DNA of 64,000 nucleotides from Apostichopus japonicus (Eukaryota > Echinodermata > Holothuroidea > Aspidochirotida > Stichopodidae): assembly GCF_037975245.1 (NCBI RefSeq), contig NC_092561.1, positions 4,512,001-4,576,000 on the forward strand. Direction: 5' to 3'. Shown in pieces: positions 37,490 through 50,337 of the stretch (within the stretch, counting starts at the first letter, position 1; the number at the start of each line of letters is the position of its first letter). Made by a program: the position numbers and the translations under genes. Under the pieces are notes generated by a model that ran no database searches, was not told the DNA's origin, and saw only the letters and a list, made by a program, of their open reading frames with translations.

Positions 37490-38480
37490 ATGGTGGGCCG
37501 CATGTGAAATAATTGCTGAATTATGTCCGACATAATTGCTGAATTTTGTCCAACATAAATCCGAATTATGTACCACATAAATACGAATTGTGTCGGACAT
37601 AAATCGACCAATCACGTGAGCGCATCTCGATGCTTATTTATGCGGTACCTCAATCGTAGTTATGTATCGCATAAATCCGAATTATGTACCGCATAAATAC
37701 GTTTTCGTTCGGTGGGTTACAGTTTGTGTGTTGTGGGGTTGCTTGTGCGTTTGGTGTGTTCAATGAAGTGTGGATGTTTGTTTTACCGGTTACAGAATTT
37801 ATCAAGAGAGAGTAGTCTCGGCACACCAGGCACGTATAAAGCTATATTGATCACCGTCCTGCAGGGTAGTATAGGTGTAAGGGGTGGGTGTCGATATATT
37901 ATATGGCCTAATAATTAAGGATCCTTAGATGTAATCTGTGCTAGATTTTGCAACTGTTGATTTAGTAAACTTGTGTTCAATTATTCCTTTATCTTTTATT
38001 TGAGGAGGAGGGGGGGGGGGGGAGTAGTATGTTCGGTTTTTACGTTTTAATTAGGGTGGATAAAAATTTAAGCTACAGGCATACAAAAACAAATGGAAAT
38101 TAACCATTTACAACCTCGCCGGCATACGCACCCGACAAAACGAGACAGTGTGACGAGTTGACCTAAGTTATGTCAAGTTAACCGTGTGTCGATGTGACGG
38201 TTTGGTCGAGTTGGAATGTGTCGAGTTGACTTTATGCTGAGTTGACTGACATTCTATATGATTCTGTACGTGATTGGTTGATTTACATAAATTTGATTTA
38301 TGTACCACATGATTAGGCAGGAAGATGCGCTCACCTGATTGGTCGATTTATGCCGGACATAATTCGTATTTATGTGGCACATAATTCGTATTTATGTCGG
38401 ACATAATTCGTATTTATGCGGTATAATTCGTTTTCATGTCGAACATAATTCAGCAATTATTTCCCATGCGGCCTACCATA
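37490..38480. mobile_element. Long-TIR non-autonomous element, 991 bp
   Basis: The ends are inverted copies (ATGGTGGGCCGCATG / CATGCGGCCTACCAT) that continue as diverged inverted arms of about 200 bp. The arms are built from reiterated ATAAATACGAATTATGT and TCCGACATAA blocks and a shared GACCAATCA/GGTGAGCGCATCT segment. The 7-bp direct repeat TACGTTT flanks it (37483-37489 and 38481-38487). The middle (about 37705-38270) is unrelated and non-coding. Superfamily unassigned. Confidence 0.8.
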
Positions 38481-40893
38481 TACGTTTGCTAGTACATGGT
38501 CGGCGATTTACTTGTCAAAGTTTACGGAAGGACAAATTGTGGGCCGGCGGGCACGTTTTCTGCGCCGGCCAGTATCGGCCCTGGAAATATTGCTAAGATC
38601 GATGCGTCGGCACCTTTAAATGTCTGTGTGGGGTTACAGGGTATTGAATCAATGATTTGTTTAATAAGTTAGTATTTTTCCATGAATTCTTTTAGACTGA
38701 ACCTTTAAGATCCTTGCGCCCATGGTAACCGAAATGCTTTAACACTTTCATAAACCCATCTCCCATTTTTTCTTTTCTTCGCCGAAATAATTGGTAAATT
38801 ATTGCATAGAAGTTAGAACAACAATATCAACTTTCTTAGTTGCAAGTAAAACAACATACAAGAAAAGGAAAGAGATTAACCCGATGTGAACAAATAACGA
38901 ATGAAGTGTTTCTGGATACGACTCAACTCGGACACGTCAAACTATATGGACTGGTTGCACAAGCTTTGAACTGTTCGTGTTATCCTTCACTGAACATGGT
39001 GATGTGTATAGGCTGTCATCATCCCTGTATGTGGATATATCTGGAATACAGTAGCCAATCAACTACTTGAGTGGATTTCTTTCATAATATCAATTTGTAA
39101 AACGAACTTGTTTAAAGCATGATAGTTCTAAACATCATAGCGTTATCCATCAATAAAACTACGTAGACGTATTTCGAGTTTCCATGATAGGATGGGTGAT
39201 CTTGTTACTAAGGAGTTCTGGGCCGCCATTATGAAACCCCAAACTCTGATACGGTATGTGTCCAGAGACGAAACTCTCAGAAGCTGCAGAATTTTCTGAT
39301 ATTTCTTGTTCTCTCGAAGTGAACCTAAGACACATGTCAGAAAGATGAATAACTACTATGAAATTTCATTTCAGTTATTAGGACCCCCTCCTCCCCCTCC
39401 CCCATCCCTCCCCCACACAAAGACACACCTCCCGACTCTAAAGTCGTAGCAGTGTAGTTAGTACTTTGTTTAACATGCATGGCTCATTTTTGAAACCACC
39501 AAATAGTCGAGTCATTCTGCTGGGTAATAAAGACACACATGCATAGTTGCCTTCGACGCCTCCAATACGGTCTGTTAAAGACTGCACATGTTGTATAGCC
39601 TGTCGTACCACAGTACACAGTACATCAGCTTCCTCCTGTAGCCTTTGTAATAGTCTATATATAGTCGAGGGTATGCGGAACTTCAGGACTATAGAAAATA
39701 ACAATTGTTTGTAATGAAACCAACGAGCCTGGTAAGACGATTCTGTGCACTCGCCATTGTGTATAGTATATGTAGGGTTGGTAAATTCCACTAAACTATT
39801 CCAACTATAACAAAACAATTTAATTAAAAAATACCTCTCTGAACAGCAGATAAAAAGTCTAGCATTGGCATTCATGGGGAACAATATCTGTGTTGTGATT
39901 CGCCTCAGTGAATAAATTCCCTAAACGAATCAACAACAATTATCTCCATCGACACTGACTTCCAAAACAATAATAATTATATAATAGCATATTGGGATCA
40001 TGGGATGTATAGGTAAGCTATAATATCTTTCAAATTGGATTCGTGTTAGATATTCTACAGTGACGGTATTGTTTGTTTGGTTTTACCTTATAACGCTATT
40101 ATTCAGTTCACACAGGCTGCTATAGCATATACGTGTATTTCTACCAGACACCACTTGCCTCATGAATATTCAACGGCTATTAGTTCATCGTAGTTCTTTT
40201 TCAACCATTAGGAGAGTAAAATAGGATTGTATCAATCAGTTGCTTGCGTTTCGTTCTCAATAAGCCTTATTTTATAGTAGTGTGACCATAATGTGGTCAT
40301 ATCTGAAGCTATTCAAATTGCCATCGGTTTATAAGCTGCATATACGGTGCACTTTGGGCCGATGATACAGCCCATATGTAAGACAAATTTGAAATCTTCC
40401 TCAAAAACGATTTAGTCCAGAAGATTGTTGGTATAGTGAGATGTTCGGTTTTACACAGGAAGGTGAATTAAATAAATGTTTAACCAACCCGATATATCCA
40501 CTTTGATTGGACTGGATTGTTCTCCAGGTTTTTTCCCCTTGCTGAAAGCAAAATTAATCTATAGGATAGTGATGGGATTGAGACTGTATGTGTGCGTGCG
40601 TGTGTGTGGTGTGTGTGCGTATGTGAATCCTTGGCAAGTAGGCCTAAACATAACTCAAAAATACACGGTGGTATTACTTCAAACTTATCAAGGGAATCAT
40701 CTGTAAGTAACTTTCTGCAATAAGCCAGAATACTCCAAATGTAAAGCATGGATGAACTTTTTGTTACGTCCACGATATTGAAACCCCAATGGATACAACA
40801 TGAAATATTTTTTACCAGTTGTAAATAGAAATATTGCCATAATCAATGGCAATAGGGGAGGACTGTTGTTTCTCCGGTTAATCGCCACGTTAG

Positions 40894-41162
40894 GCGGAGT
40901 GTATAGCCTAGTGGTTAACGCCGGCGTCTCCCAGTCATGAGATCCCCGGTTCGATTCCCCGCCGACAGCAATGTGTGTCGTCTGGCAAGGGTGTTGTTCA
41001 ATAACAACTTCCCGACATGGACGTTAAATGGATGTGTGATGTGTGATGTGGACGAGAGATTGGCTTCAGTCAGCTTGCGAGTCTACAAGCCTCCATGGCT
41101 TCTTTCGCGAGTTCCTGCTTGCGGGAAGATCACATATACATACATACATACATACGCACATA
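40894..41162 (+). mobile_element. SINE-B copy 2 (tRNA head, CATA tail)
   Basis: Head TAGCCTAGTGGTTAACGCC (A box) and GGTTCGATTCC (perfect B box), then the same body as 24347-24597 and a (CATA)n tail. The two copies differ by many substitutions, so the family is not newly duplicated here. Confidence 0.85.
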
Positions 41163-41621
41163 CGTTCCTAAAACACAAGTTGTCTCAGATTAATATTCTT
41201 AAAATACCGTATTTGGGCAATACTGGGCGAGCGTCCTCATAATAGTGATGGCGCTAATCAGTTTCTTATTTTCAATAATAAAAGTACCATTAGGAACCAT
41301 TTCACGCAACTCATTCTGATGCATTGACCCGTGACCATATCACTGATTCCTATTGTAGTTTTGTGTTGAAATAGTCACCAAAGATTGAACTCCAAGTAAC
41401 AGACATAAAAGCAGAGTACTCGGATAGTCTCAGATTGTTTTCTAAGTATACTATTCATGATTACAATGCGAATCTGATTGTACGGTTATGATGCCAAATA
41501 ACCTGTTTGCTGTAGCCTACCCTCGCTTGAAATACACATTGAACGCACTATATGCAGTAGATTGGGCACAAGGAACTTAGCATTCCGTATGTGAATGTGA
41601 TCTTATATTGTTTGTGTTGAA

Positions 41622-44600
41622 ATGAAAGAATCAGAACTGCTTCAGAGACACACATATTTCGATTATGGTGACGTGAATGAAAAAATGGACCAGCGAAGAA
41701 TGTGCTTTGATCAAGTAAGGCTTTAATTTCACTCACACCAGTTTAAATTTAAGAAAATGAAATACTTATTAATGACCAAAAAGCTCCTTCGTTATTTTGA
41801 AGGCAGTTCATAAGAAGTTTACTGACAATTGTGTATAGGCGGAAACTCAAAAGAGGTTTAATGTAAGCTATATCGTTATTAACAGGCATTGTAGTAGGAG
41901 GGTTATTATGTCCATGTGAGCTGCCATGTTGTCACAACAATGACGATGGAGTAAAACAAAGGAAAGGAATTTATACGAAACAAAAGAATGGTATGCAAAC
42001 ACCAGACTCATAGAAACTAGTAATTACAGGTTAGCATTGTATACATCAGGTGTCACGAGTTCGTCGATACTATATAATACGTTATTTGCTTGACATGGTT
42101 ATATGTATAGAGGGATTTAGCCTATACTTATTATACAGAGACGACATTCAGTGATTCCAGTTTGGTGTATGGCAATTACCCCCTCTAATTTTGGTCAGTT
42201 CACCGTTCCCCCCCCCCCCCACAGAGTGTGGCTAAATGCCATCTACACGCCCCCAAATGTTATATTCATTTTCATTTAACTGTTTCGCAGGTTTCCCGAC
42301 ATCGGTTCCAGCTGTTTAGTTTCATTGCCGTATCGATAGCATCCCTAGTGTTGACGATTTACCATATAAAAGCAAACCCAAAATTGGTTATCCCAGAATA
42401 TAGCGAGGAACTTTTAAAAAGAACAAATATGTTTTCACAAATCAGACGAAAATTGTTTGCATGGGACAGAATAAAGAATGAATGCTTGAGTGGAGCTTTG
42501 AAGGGTAATTTGAGATACCAAATTAAAGACAGTTGCATCGATGGAAGAGAAAAAGCTGTTAAAATAGCTAAGAAACGATTGGCTGTAACTGTTACTTCCG
42601 GGGCGTATGCTAGATACAGGAAGAGTAAAGGAAACAACAGTGCACCCTTAAAACTTTACAGATTAGCCCCGAAGGTAAGCCTCATTTCTCACCCTCTCTT
42701 GTGTGTAGCTGACTGGCAGAGCAGTGGCGTCACCAAGGGGTGGCTTTGGGGGGGGGGGGCACGTAGAAATTATTCGAACAAAAACTTTTTTACCAAGGAC
42801 GAAACGTAATGTTCTTCAGTAAAACCTCTTTCCACCGACCATCACAATAACTAATAATTACTGAAGAACGGTACATGGCGCAAGAATTACATCAGGAAAT
42901 GGAAGCAGACTAGAAAGCAGTGACAGTGAAGTGAGAGATAAGGAAAGGCGAGAAAAAGAGACTTTGACAGAGGGATGCGTAGCTCCCCAATGCCTTCAAC
43001 TTACCTCTATACTCTCTCCATAGTCCTTGTCGCCTTCTCCACATATCGTACCCTGTCACTTCCACATATCCTCTGATAGGCCTATGCTTTGTCGGTCTGG
43101 TTCGAAAGCAACGTTGCCGTTGGAAAAAAAATATAGTATAATACATCCCAAAGAGGAACAATATATGTCTTAGCCCTTTGGGATGGATGTTCATGACGAG
43201 GGTAGGTCTATCTATTATAAATACTAAAGCCATTGTTTGAATTCATATTTCTTTCAATTAATATCAACACAAACTGAGTCATCAGTTCTGTCATCAATAA
43301 CAGAACTTGATGAGATTGTTCGCACTGATGTCCCTAATCACCACCTATATATATATATATATCATTATAACTGCCACGCTGTAAACTTATAAACTGAGAC
43401 AATACCAAATCATTTTATAATTTATTTAGAACCAAACGCAGCCTTTTTCTTCACATTGTTTGCAGATATTTAATGAAGTTCCTGATAACTTCCTAGAGCA
43501 GTACGAGAATCCATGCTGGAGGCATAAAGGAAGTCATGTTTATTGTCTACCTTACTTTTACGTCATAGGAATGCCAAAGTGCGGCAGCAGTGATTTATTT
43601 GACAAGCTAACTTCTCATCCACAAATCATTCGACCAAAGTGGAAGGAGCCGGGTTTTTGGAACAAGTTGCATTACAGTATGTAGAACGATACCTTCTTTC
43701 TTCCTATTGACGTTTTGGCCCTTCTGTACCTCTGCTTTTCGTTGTAGGCCTACTATATCCTTTCTGGATCCTGAAAATGCTAACTGGGGCTTTCCAACCG
43801 TCCGGAATGGACAGAACGGGATCGACAGGGAATGGTATATGATCGGATGGGAAGGGGTATAGGGGGATATGATTGGACGGGAAGGGAATGATACGTATAG
43901 ATATGGTCGAATGGGAAGGGTATGGTAGGTAGAGATATGATCGGATGGGATGAAAGGAGGTGGTAGGGAGGGATACAGTCGGATGGGTAGAGAAGGGGAT
44001 AGTAGGGAGGGATATGATAGGATGAGGAGGGAAGGGTATGGTAGGGAATGATACAGTCGTTTTGGAAGTGGATGACTGGAAGGGGATGATTGGAAGGGAT
44101 ATGGTCAGATGGGATGGGAACGGTATGGTAGGGAGGCATACAATCGCATGGGAGGGGAAAGGATGGTTGGTAGGGATATGGCCGGATGGGAAGGGGAATG
44201 TAGGGATGGTACAGTCGGATGGGAATGAAAAGGGATGGTAGCGAGGGAAATGGCCGGATGGGTAGAGAATCGAAGAGGACGGTAGGGAGGGAGGGATATG
44301 ATCGGATGTGTACGGAAGGGGAAGGTATAGTTACCGTATGGATACAATCGGATGGGAATAAAAAAGGGAAATGGTAGGGAGGGATATGACCGGATGGGAA
44401 GGAAGGAGTTGGTAGGGAGGGATACAGTTGAATGCGAAGGATGAAGATGGTAGGGAGGGATACAGTTGAATGGGAAGGTATGAAAGGCAGATTGAGTGTT
44501 GGCACTTCAATTTATTTCCAAATTTAACAGTCCTTCTTCTGTCCACCTTTGGCTATGTGCCATTGTTTCCTACCCTGCTTTTGTTTTTCTTGGGAGAGGG

Positions 44601-47600
44601 TGTATATATGCATGTAACTATTAACGTAATACCTCTATGGTATAGGCAATGACCGAAGTTTCCACATAATTCTTTCTTTTCTTTTTTTCTCAGTTCGTCA
44701 GCCGCATGATCTTGGTGTTTATATGGAATATTTTAAAGATTTCCGTGAAGCAATACAAACGAGCAAACGAAAATTAATAACAGGTAAATGACTAAGATCA
44801 TTTGCCCTTCTTAACATTGAACGAAAAGGGGCCGTTATTGTCTTAGAAGTAACTAATGCACAACAAAGTTGTATGCAATCTCCACTAAACACACTTTTTT
44901 ATAAACCATACTGACACGTTTTTGATTTAGCATAACGAACGGTGAATGAATTGATTCGTCCCGGTATATCAAGACCTCATGGAAAGTAAGTCTTGTCTGT
45001 TAAGTGTATAAATTGCAACAAGTGACAGGGGTTTTGTCTCTAACAAAAAAGTTTAAAACATTTAAACAAGTAAACAGTACAATAATAATGCAGACATAAT
45101 ATAAAGAAATAGTTCAGGTGAAGAATGTTGTTTCATTTCATATAGGTGATGGTACTGTGGCCTCCATGTGGAGTCTGTTTGATGTTCAGTTCCTGAAGGA
45201 CGGAGTTGGGTTTGGACTTCCCGATGTCTTGAAAGCGATCCAACCTGAAGCCAAATTCTTTATAATTCTCAGGGATCCAGTTGAGAGGTATAAACCATGT
45301 AACAAGTTGAAAGTTAAACAATCTCTAACATATAAAATCGATTCTGTTTTGTTTATTTTTAATGTAATTGATATAATTTGATCCTCGGCATTACATCAGG
45401 ATCGATACTAAATTTATCATAACAGAATAACTGTACATGTCGAGTGAATTTACCTGGTGTAACAGAATAACTCTACATGTAGTGTGATTTTACACTGCTA
45501 TAACAGAATAACTCTACATCGTGTGAATTTACCTGTTACAACAGAATAACTCTACATGTCCTGTGAATCTACACTGTTAAAACATAATAACTCTACGTGT
45601 CGAGTGCTATTTACCTGGTTTAATAGTATAAAATTGAGAGGTAACGAATCTCGTCAAGGGTAAAGAATCCGTCAAGTTTATTTATAGAAGTTGAGCAATG
45701 GGGTACGGCATACATGCATGATTAATTGTTTTATAATAGAACGCAGTGTCATAATACGACTGGAATTGTGTAAAGTCTTTGCTTGTTAAAATACTTTAAA
45801 TGCCTTTGTGCATACTAATAGTGTCACTGAATCATCCATGGAATAATGAGCAGTACTGTCCCCATAGAGGCAGATTTGCGCGCCACTGGACGCGTGAAGT
45901 AATTACACTTAGCCTATCCTTGTTTATTTTAGGGGGTTTCCCTTTTCCATGTGACCGTCTATAGTTTTGTAAGTTGAACTGTAAAGATTACTTTTTGTAT
46001 CGATGTAGCCATCCTAGTCTATTAAAAGGAAAATGATTTAGAAATGTTTCTATAAGCCAAATCCGGTGATCAAGCAATTCCACATTCCAAGTGCTTAATT
46101 GGTGAATCATCTATTTTGAAGTAAATCCAGGTCAAACGACACGTACCGGGGAAGGAGAGGCGGAAGGGAGGATGGGAGCGGCACATCTCCATATTTCAAC
46201 CCGATCGGTGTTTCCAGCAGCACATTGATCTCACCCCCTTTAACTCTCATTGATCACCCCACCCCCCCTAAACTCTCATGCACTGATACTTCACCCCCCC
46301 CCCTCCCCCCAAAAAACTCTCTCCCATCATCTCAAACCTTAAATTGAACCTTAGTCTCAACCATGCAGTCCCCTCACAAAGTTTAATCTCTAGTTATATT
46401 CATTCTTGTAACTCAACCAAACATAACATTAACTTAACATAATTTGTACAGACAAAGTCTTTGCAGAGAACTAATTGCTGATATTAAAAATCATCAGTAG
46501 GCCTATATAGGTCCCAAATGTCATTGCATTGCGACACTAAAAAATTACTATCCTATTTCTCAGTTGTGGATAGCTACTTTTAGAGTGTCATTAAAATGTT
46601 TCTTGAAAATTGAGCATATCTAATCATTATCTCACATTCTAGCAATATCTGGGAGCGGGCAATAGTGATGACCTTAGCATTTGTCTTTTATATATTATAA
46701 AAGCCAAATGTTATCTTTTATTTTGAGAATTTTAAATCGGCCTGAAACTTACCGAATACACTCACTCATTATTTGTAGACAGTCATAAACACGCATGCGT
46801 ATTGACTCTTTTCTTCATCATTACCCAGGCTATTTTCTGACTATCACTACTTCGGTGATTTTAGAAGAACACCTGAAGACTTTCATCGAAAGGTTTTGAT
46901 AGCTCTTCAAGAATTCCACAAATGTAAGCAAAGACTAAACGACGACTTGGCTTGTATTGGCGTTGAACGAATCTGGTCGAAAGATTGCATCGCGGTAAGC
47001 CTATAAGCATTGTTCTTAAAAATGCCTGAAAGACCTCTGCTTAATGTCAAGTTTTGCAGAAGTAAAAACTATAGACTAGCAGCAGAAATCAATAAGAATT
47101 ATGAAAAACTATGATCGGGTTAAATGTTTGTGTAAAGTTTGTGCGGATCATTGGTCAGTAACGCATAAATGTTTAAAAAAAAAGTATGACAGTAATAACT
47201 GCAGCTGGAGGAGGTCGCATCAGTATGAAAACGAAAAATCATTACAAATTTGCTCTATATGTTATGTCAACTGAAGTAAGTTCCTTATCTCCATTTACTT
47301 TTCCTTCCTGTAGCGTGTTTCTCTCGGTCTTTATTCTGTGCTTTTACGGGAGTGGTTCAAGGTTTTTCCGGCTAACCAGTTTTTCGTGATCGATCTGGCC
47401 GTTTGGGAGTCAGACTGTGTTGGTGTTATGACCCGTGCCTACCAGTTCCTTGCTCTTGGTAAATTTATGACTTGGTAGATTTATGAGCCATCACAGGCCC
47501 AGACTATATTCTTTCTTGGCCCTTCATGGAATCCTAACAAAAGTGACGTCAAAACTATATACCGTTGTTTTTGATTCCCAAATTGGCAACAGTTTTCACC

Positions 47601-47796
47601 TCATCCCATGACCATAAAATGTTTATAGATGTTTGCGTTACCGTGGAAACAGAGGGTGCGGGGTCATTGCAGGGGTTACTTACAACGACCTACAGGTGAT
47701 TGAAGCATATTAATCATTCTTAGAAATGACAAATGATTACAAATACAAAATGACGTAAATAGCGTTGACTAATAAAATAGGGTTCTAGCATAGGAT

Positions 47797-47881
<85 letters not shown>

Positions 47882-48147
47882 ATAATAATATTTACATTGT
47901 TTCAACCTTCCAAGTTTGTTCTCTTTCCATGTCGACATTTAGTTATTGTGTTTTGTTTCCAGATCCCATACCCGAGGATGAGCTTAAAGTGATCTGTGCA
48001 AAACGAACAGTCCTTAGCGGAAAACGAACTAAGATAACCATGGGCAACGAAACCCGGCACCTTCTAAATTGCCTCTACAGACCCTACCAACAAGATCTGA
48101 GAGCGTTTCTCTCCACCCATTCACTTGATGAGAGAAACCTTGTTTAG
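41622..48147 (+). CDS. CHST15: Carbohydrate sulfotransferase, CHST15-like, type II Golgi membrane protein (471 aa, 8 exons)
   Basis: Exons 41622-41714 (inferred), 42291-42674, 43466-43676, 44694-44783, 45146-45287, 46829-46994, 47314-47458 and 47963-48147 join in phase (1416 nt). Residues 1-38 are cytosolic and 39-56 a signal anchor (LFSFIAVSIASLVLTIYH), followed by a basic stem. The catalytic domain shows PYFYVIGMPKCGSSDLF (5'-PAPS loop, K197) and FFIILRDPVER with the following S310 (3'-phosphate site). It continues with GLYSVLLREWFKVFP and ends in ETRHLLNCLYRPYQQDL. The pattern fits CHST15 (GalNAc4S-6-O-sulfotransferase), which transfers sulfate from PAPS to chondroitin sulfate in the Golgi. 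The exact acceptor is not decidable; human CHST15 is 561 aa, so the N-terminal part is shorter. Introns carry two minisatellites and a MITE end. The first exon (MKESELLQ..., donor GTAAGG) is chosen because it supplies an ATG in phase 0. Confidence 0.9.
42723..42765 (+). mobile_element. Solo left end of a hAT-type MITE
   Basis: CAGTGGCGTCACCAAGG followed by a G-rich run resembles the left termini of the hAT MITEs elsewhere in the window. No matching right terminus or direct repeat was found within the intron, so it is only a fragment. Confidence 0.4.
43466..43676 (+). CDS. CHST15: Sulfotransferase exon 3: 5'-PAPS-binding loop
   Basis: Encodes ENPCWRHKGSHVYCLPYF followed by GMPKCGSSDLFDKL. The PKxGSS loop binds the 5'-phosphosulfate of PAPS and K197 is the expected catalytic lysine. 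It then gives KEPGFWNK, matching the KEPHFW stretch of the family. Flanked by TTGCAG and GTATGT. Confidence 0.92.
43805..44480. repeat. G-rich minisatellite in a sulfotransferase intron
   Basis: About 675 bp of imperfect units of roughly 40-45 bp built from GGTAGGGAGGGATA, CAGTCGGATGGGAAGG and GATATGATCGGATGGG. G-rich on the plus strand. The long minus-strand Pro/Ser frame here is a repeat artefact. Confidence 0.9.
45146..45287 (+). CDS. CHST15: Sulfotransferase exon 5: 3'-phosphate-binding motif
   Basis: Encodes GDGTVASMW and then AKFFIILRDPVER, the conserved 3'-PB segment; exon 6 continues with LFSDYHYF. The acceptor is ATATAG, the donor GTATAA. Confidence 0.9.
45415..45622. repeat. Minisatellite of about 43 bp, 5 units
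   Basis: The unit is AACAGAATAACTCTACATGT plus a GTGxxTTTACCTGTTA-like half. It lies in the intron after sulfotransferase exon 5. Confidence 0.85.
47800..47890. repeat. (TA)n(ATA)n compound microsatellite
   Basis: About 80 bp of TA followed by AATAATAATA, just before sulfotransferase exon 8. The same (TA)n-to-(ATA)n transition occurs at 55143-55214. Confidence 0.95.
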
Positions 48148-49187
48148 TTGTAATAGTCTGTTGAGATACCGCACTACTGGGAATGGAGTGTAAAACCGAT
48201 AACGGCTTGTTTATGACCTTAAAATAAGCTTATCATATCTCCATGACAACAAGGTAAAACGCGTTTCCCAGGAACGAGGACAAGGAACACTCATTTGATA
48301 AGAATGTTAGAGCATTCTGTCATTCTCCAGAGATGTAGAAACAAGTTCCGCATTCTTACAAAGCCGGTGATGTCAGGTTACGCCAGTTCCAGTGATATAC
48401 ACTTTAGCGCGTCATCTCAAAAGAATCCTTCATACCATGAAAACAATGGCCTTAATTTTGTGGAAATCACGGTAATAACCAACCAAGAAGTTTCGGAACA
48501 GTGAAATTGCAACCTGAGGTGGATATTTAGAAATCGAGATCATTTGTTTACAAACATTGGTTTCAATAAGGTTTCAACTTACAAGAATTTAGGGTGAGAC
48601 AGATATATGCTAAGCCTGAAGAATTGAAAAATATTGCTGCTCCTACCAGTTATAACTTCCTGTCGCCTGTTTCCGTGGGTTGAGTAAGGTCACTGGCAGG
48701 TAAAGCCTGCACAAAGAATCGTGTATTATGTCACCGTATGCAAAAATTGTACTGATGGTGGCGTGAAGACAAAGGCCAGCTAGGACTATGAAAACCTAAG
48801 TTACTATTACACAAGACCCTCATGTAGATGTGCGTTGTAGCTAGTAACTTATCATTCAGCGTGTGTTTCTAACGTGTGATGACAAGTAGTCAAGAAAAAC
48901 GAAAGTTGCCAATGCTCGGGTGACTTACTCGTGTGATGGAGGAAACCACTCTAGCATGCCAGATGAATGTCGGAAGTTATCGTAGTTATGAACGAGTCAA
49001 TTCTCTACACTACATGATAACATTCGAGTCTAGAGCCCTGTATAAAGCATGGCTTTTGTTTTACTATAAAGATATACAATCATGTCTAACTCTTAGCCAA
49101 TGTTAGCTTGGTGAAGAAGATAACCCAATCAAGTCATCTTAGTAAGCTACATATGCCTATATGATTAACGGTTTTTATTTTGCATCG

Positions 49188-49841
49188 CAGGCGCGGCGGA
49201 ACGGGAAAATTATTGGGGGGGCTAATGTGTGAAGACTATCTAAGCGGAGCGCCACCATCAATTGGCGCGGTTTTTCAAACCTCCAGATGGCCGGAAACGG
49301 CACTTCTCGAGTGTTTTATGCTGCGAATACCTAGCCCTAAAATATGGGTCTCAAGCCTGCAATTTCTCAGATTGCACGTAAAAATCTGTAAAATCATTGT
49401 AATTTGTATATTCGATGGTGTTTTAAGAGAGTAGCTATTACTCGTAGTGTACTCGCAAAGACGTTTTTGAGTGTAGTAAATTACTACTTGCAATGTAATG
49501 CAATAATTAAATAAATGTCATAAGAAAAAACAGAAAGCATTTCTTAATGTCAACAAATGGGTAATTCACGGTGCGTGAAGACGCGGTTGGGTGACAATGT
49601 GGTCTATAGCCAAGGGACGGGCCGAGGGTCCCCCCAGCATTTACTAAAATTATTACACCTATATAGAATACGTGTGCATCGGACAGATCGACGGCAAGTA
49701 TGCATTGAAAAATGGGCAGATGCACCTTTCGGAGCCTTGGTAAATATTGGGGGGGGGGCTTATCATGCATTTGCACCCTCAACTTTTTCATTGGGGGCTG
49801 AGCCCCCAAGCCCCCCCCCCCCCCCGGTTACGCCGCCACTG
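49188..49841 (+). mobile_element. hAT-type MITE, 654 bp, 7/8 target-site duplication
   Basis: Begins CAGGCGCGGCGGAACGG and ends CCGGTTACGCCGCCACTG (inverted termini with small differences). The flanks TTGCATCG and GTGCATCG agree at 7 of 8 bases. The left side shares a block (GACTATCTAAGCGGAGCGCC) with the 51764 element. The right end carries G and C runs. Non-coding. Confidence 0.75.
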
Positions 49842-50337
49842 GTGCATCGATATTGTACAGCTAAGGTTTCTGTTTGTTAGTCGAGTACCATTCGAAATAA
49901 TCGTATGGAGAACTTTTAGAATTGTCCGGCCGACATTATGAAACGAAGTTTCTATCGGAAAAAAAGATGCATAAATTGTCCTCTGATAAATGTAAAAATC
50001 TAAGAGATTGTTTCATATGTTAACGCCTACACACTCGAAGCTGTTTTAAAGTTGACAGCAAAATACGGTGTATAGTTACCATATTCATTGAACGGAAGTC
50101 ACGTCGCTGTGCAGAGTGGTCATGTCCAAGCATGTACTATATAATTATGTAAGCTGTATGGCGAAATAAAATATCGAAAGATAATGTGTAGAGCTGATCG
50201 GGGTAATTCTCTTTGTTGGCTCCAATGAGCATACATTCATGTATTTAATGCTATGATGAGTGCTGGTATATGACATAATATCAAAAAATCTCCTCCCATC
50301 CCTCCTCCGTTATGTTGTAAATTTCACTAACATAAAC

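Noticed and set aside
39438-39884. 148-codon minus-strand frame with a mildly helical segment (LLQRLQEEADVLC)
   Set aside because: No domain recognised, no splice or promoter support; kept only as a note in the intergenic entry.
40896-40972. Possible functional tRNA gene (good A and B boxes)
   Set aside because: The homologous body and CATA tail at 24347-24597 show it is the head of a SINE; the cloverleaf is imperfect.
43780-44505. 241-codon minus-strand Pro/Ser/His-rich frame
   Set aside because: It is the reverse strand of an intronic G-rich minisatellite; no start context or conserved domain.
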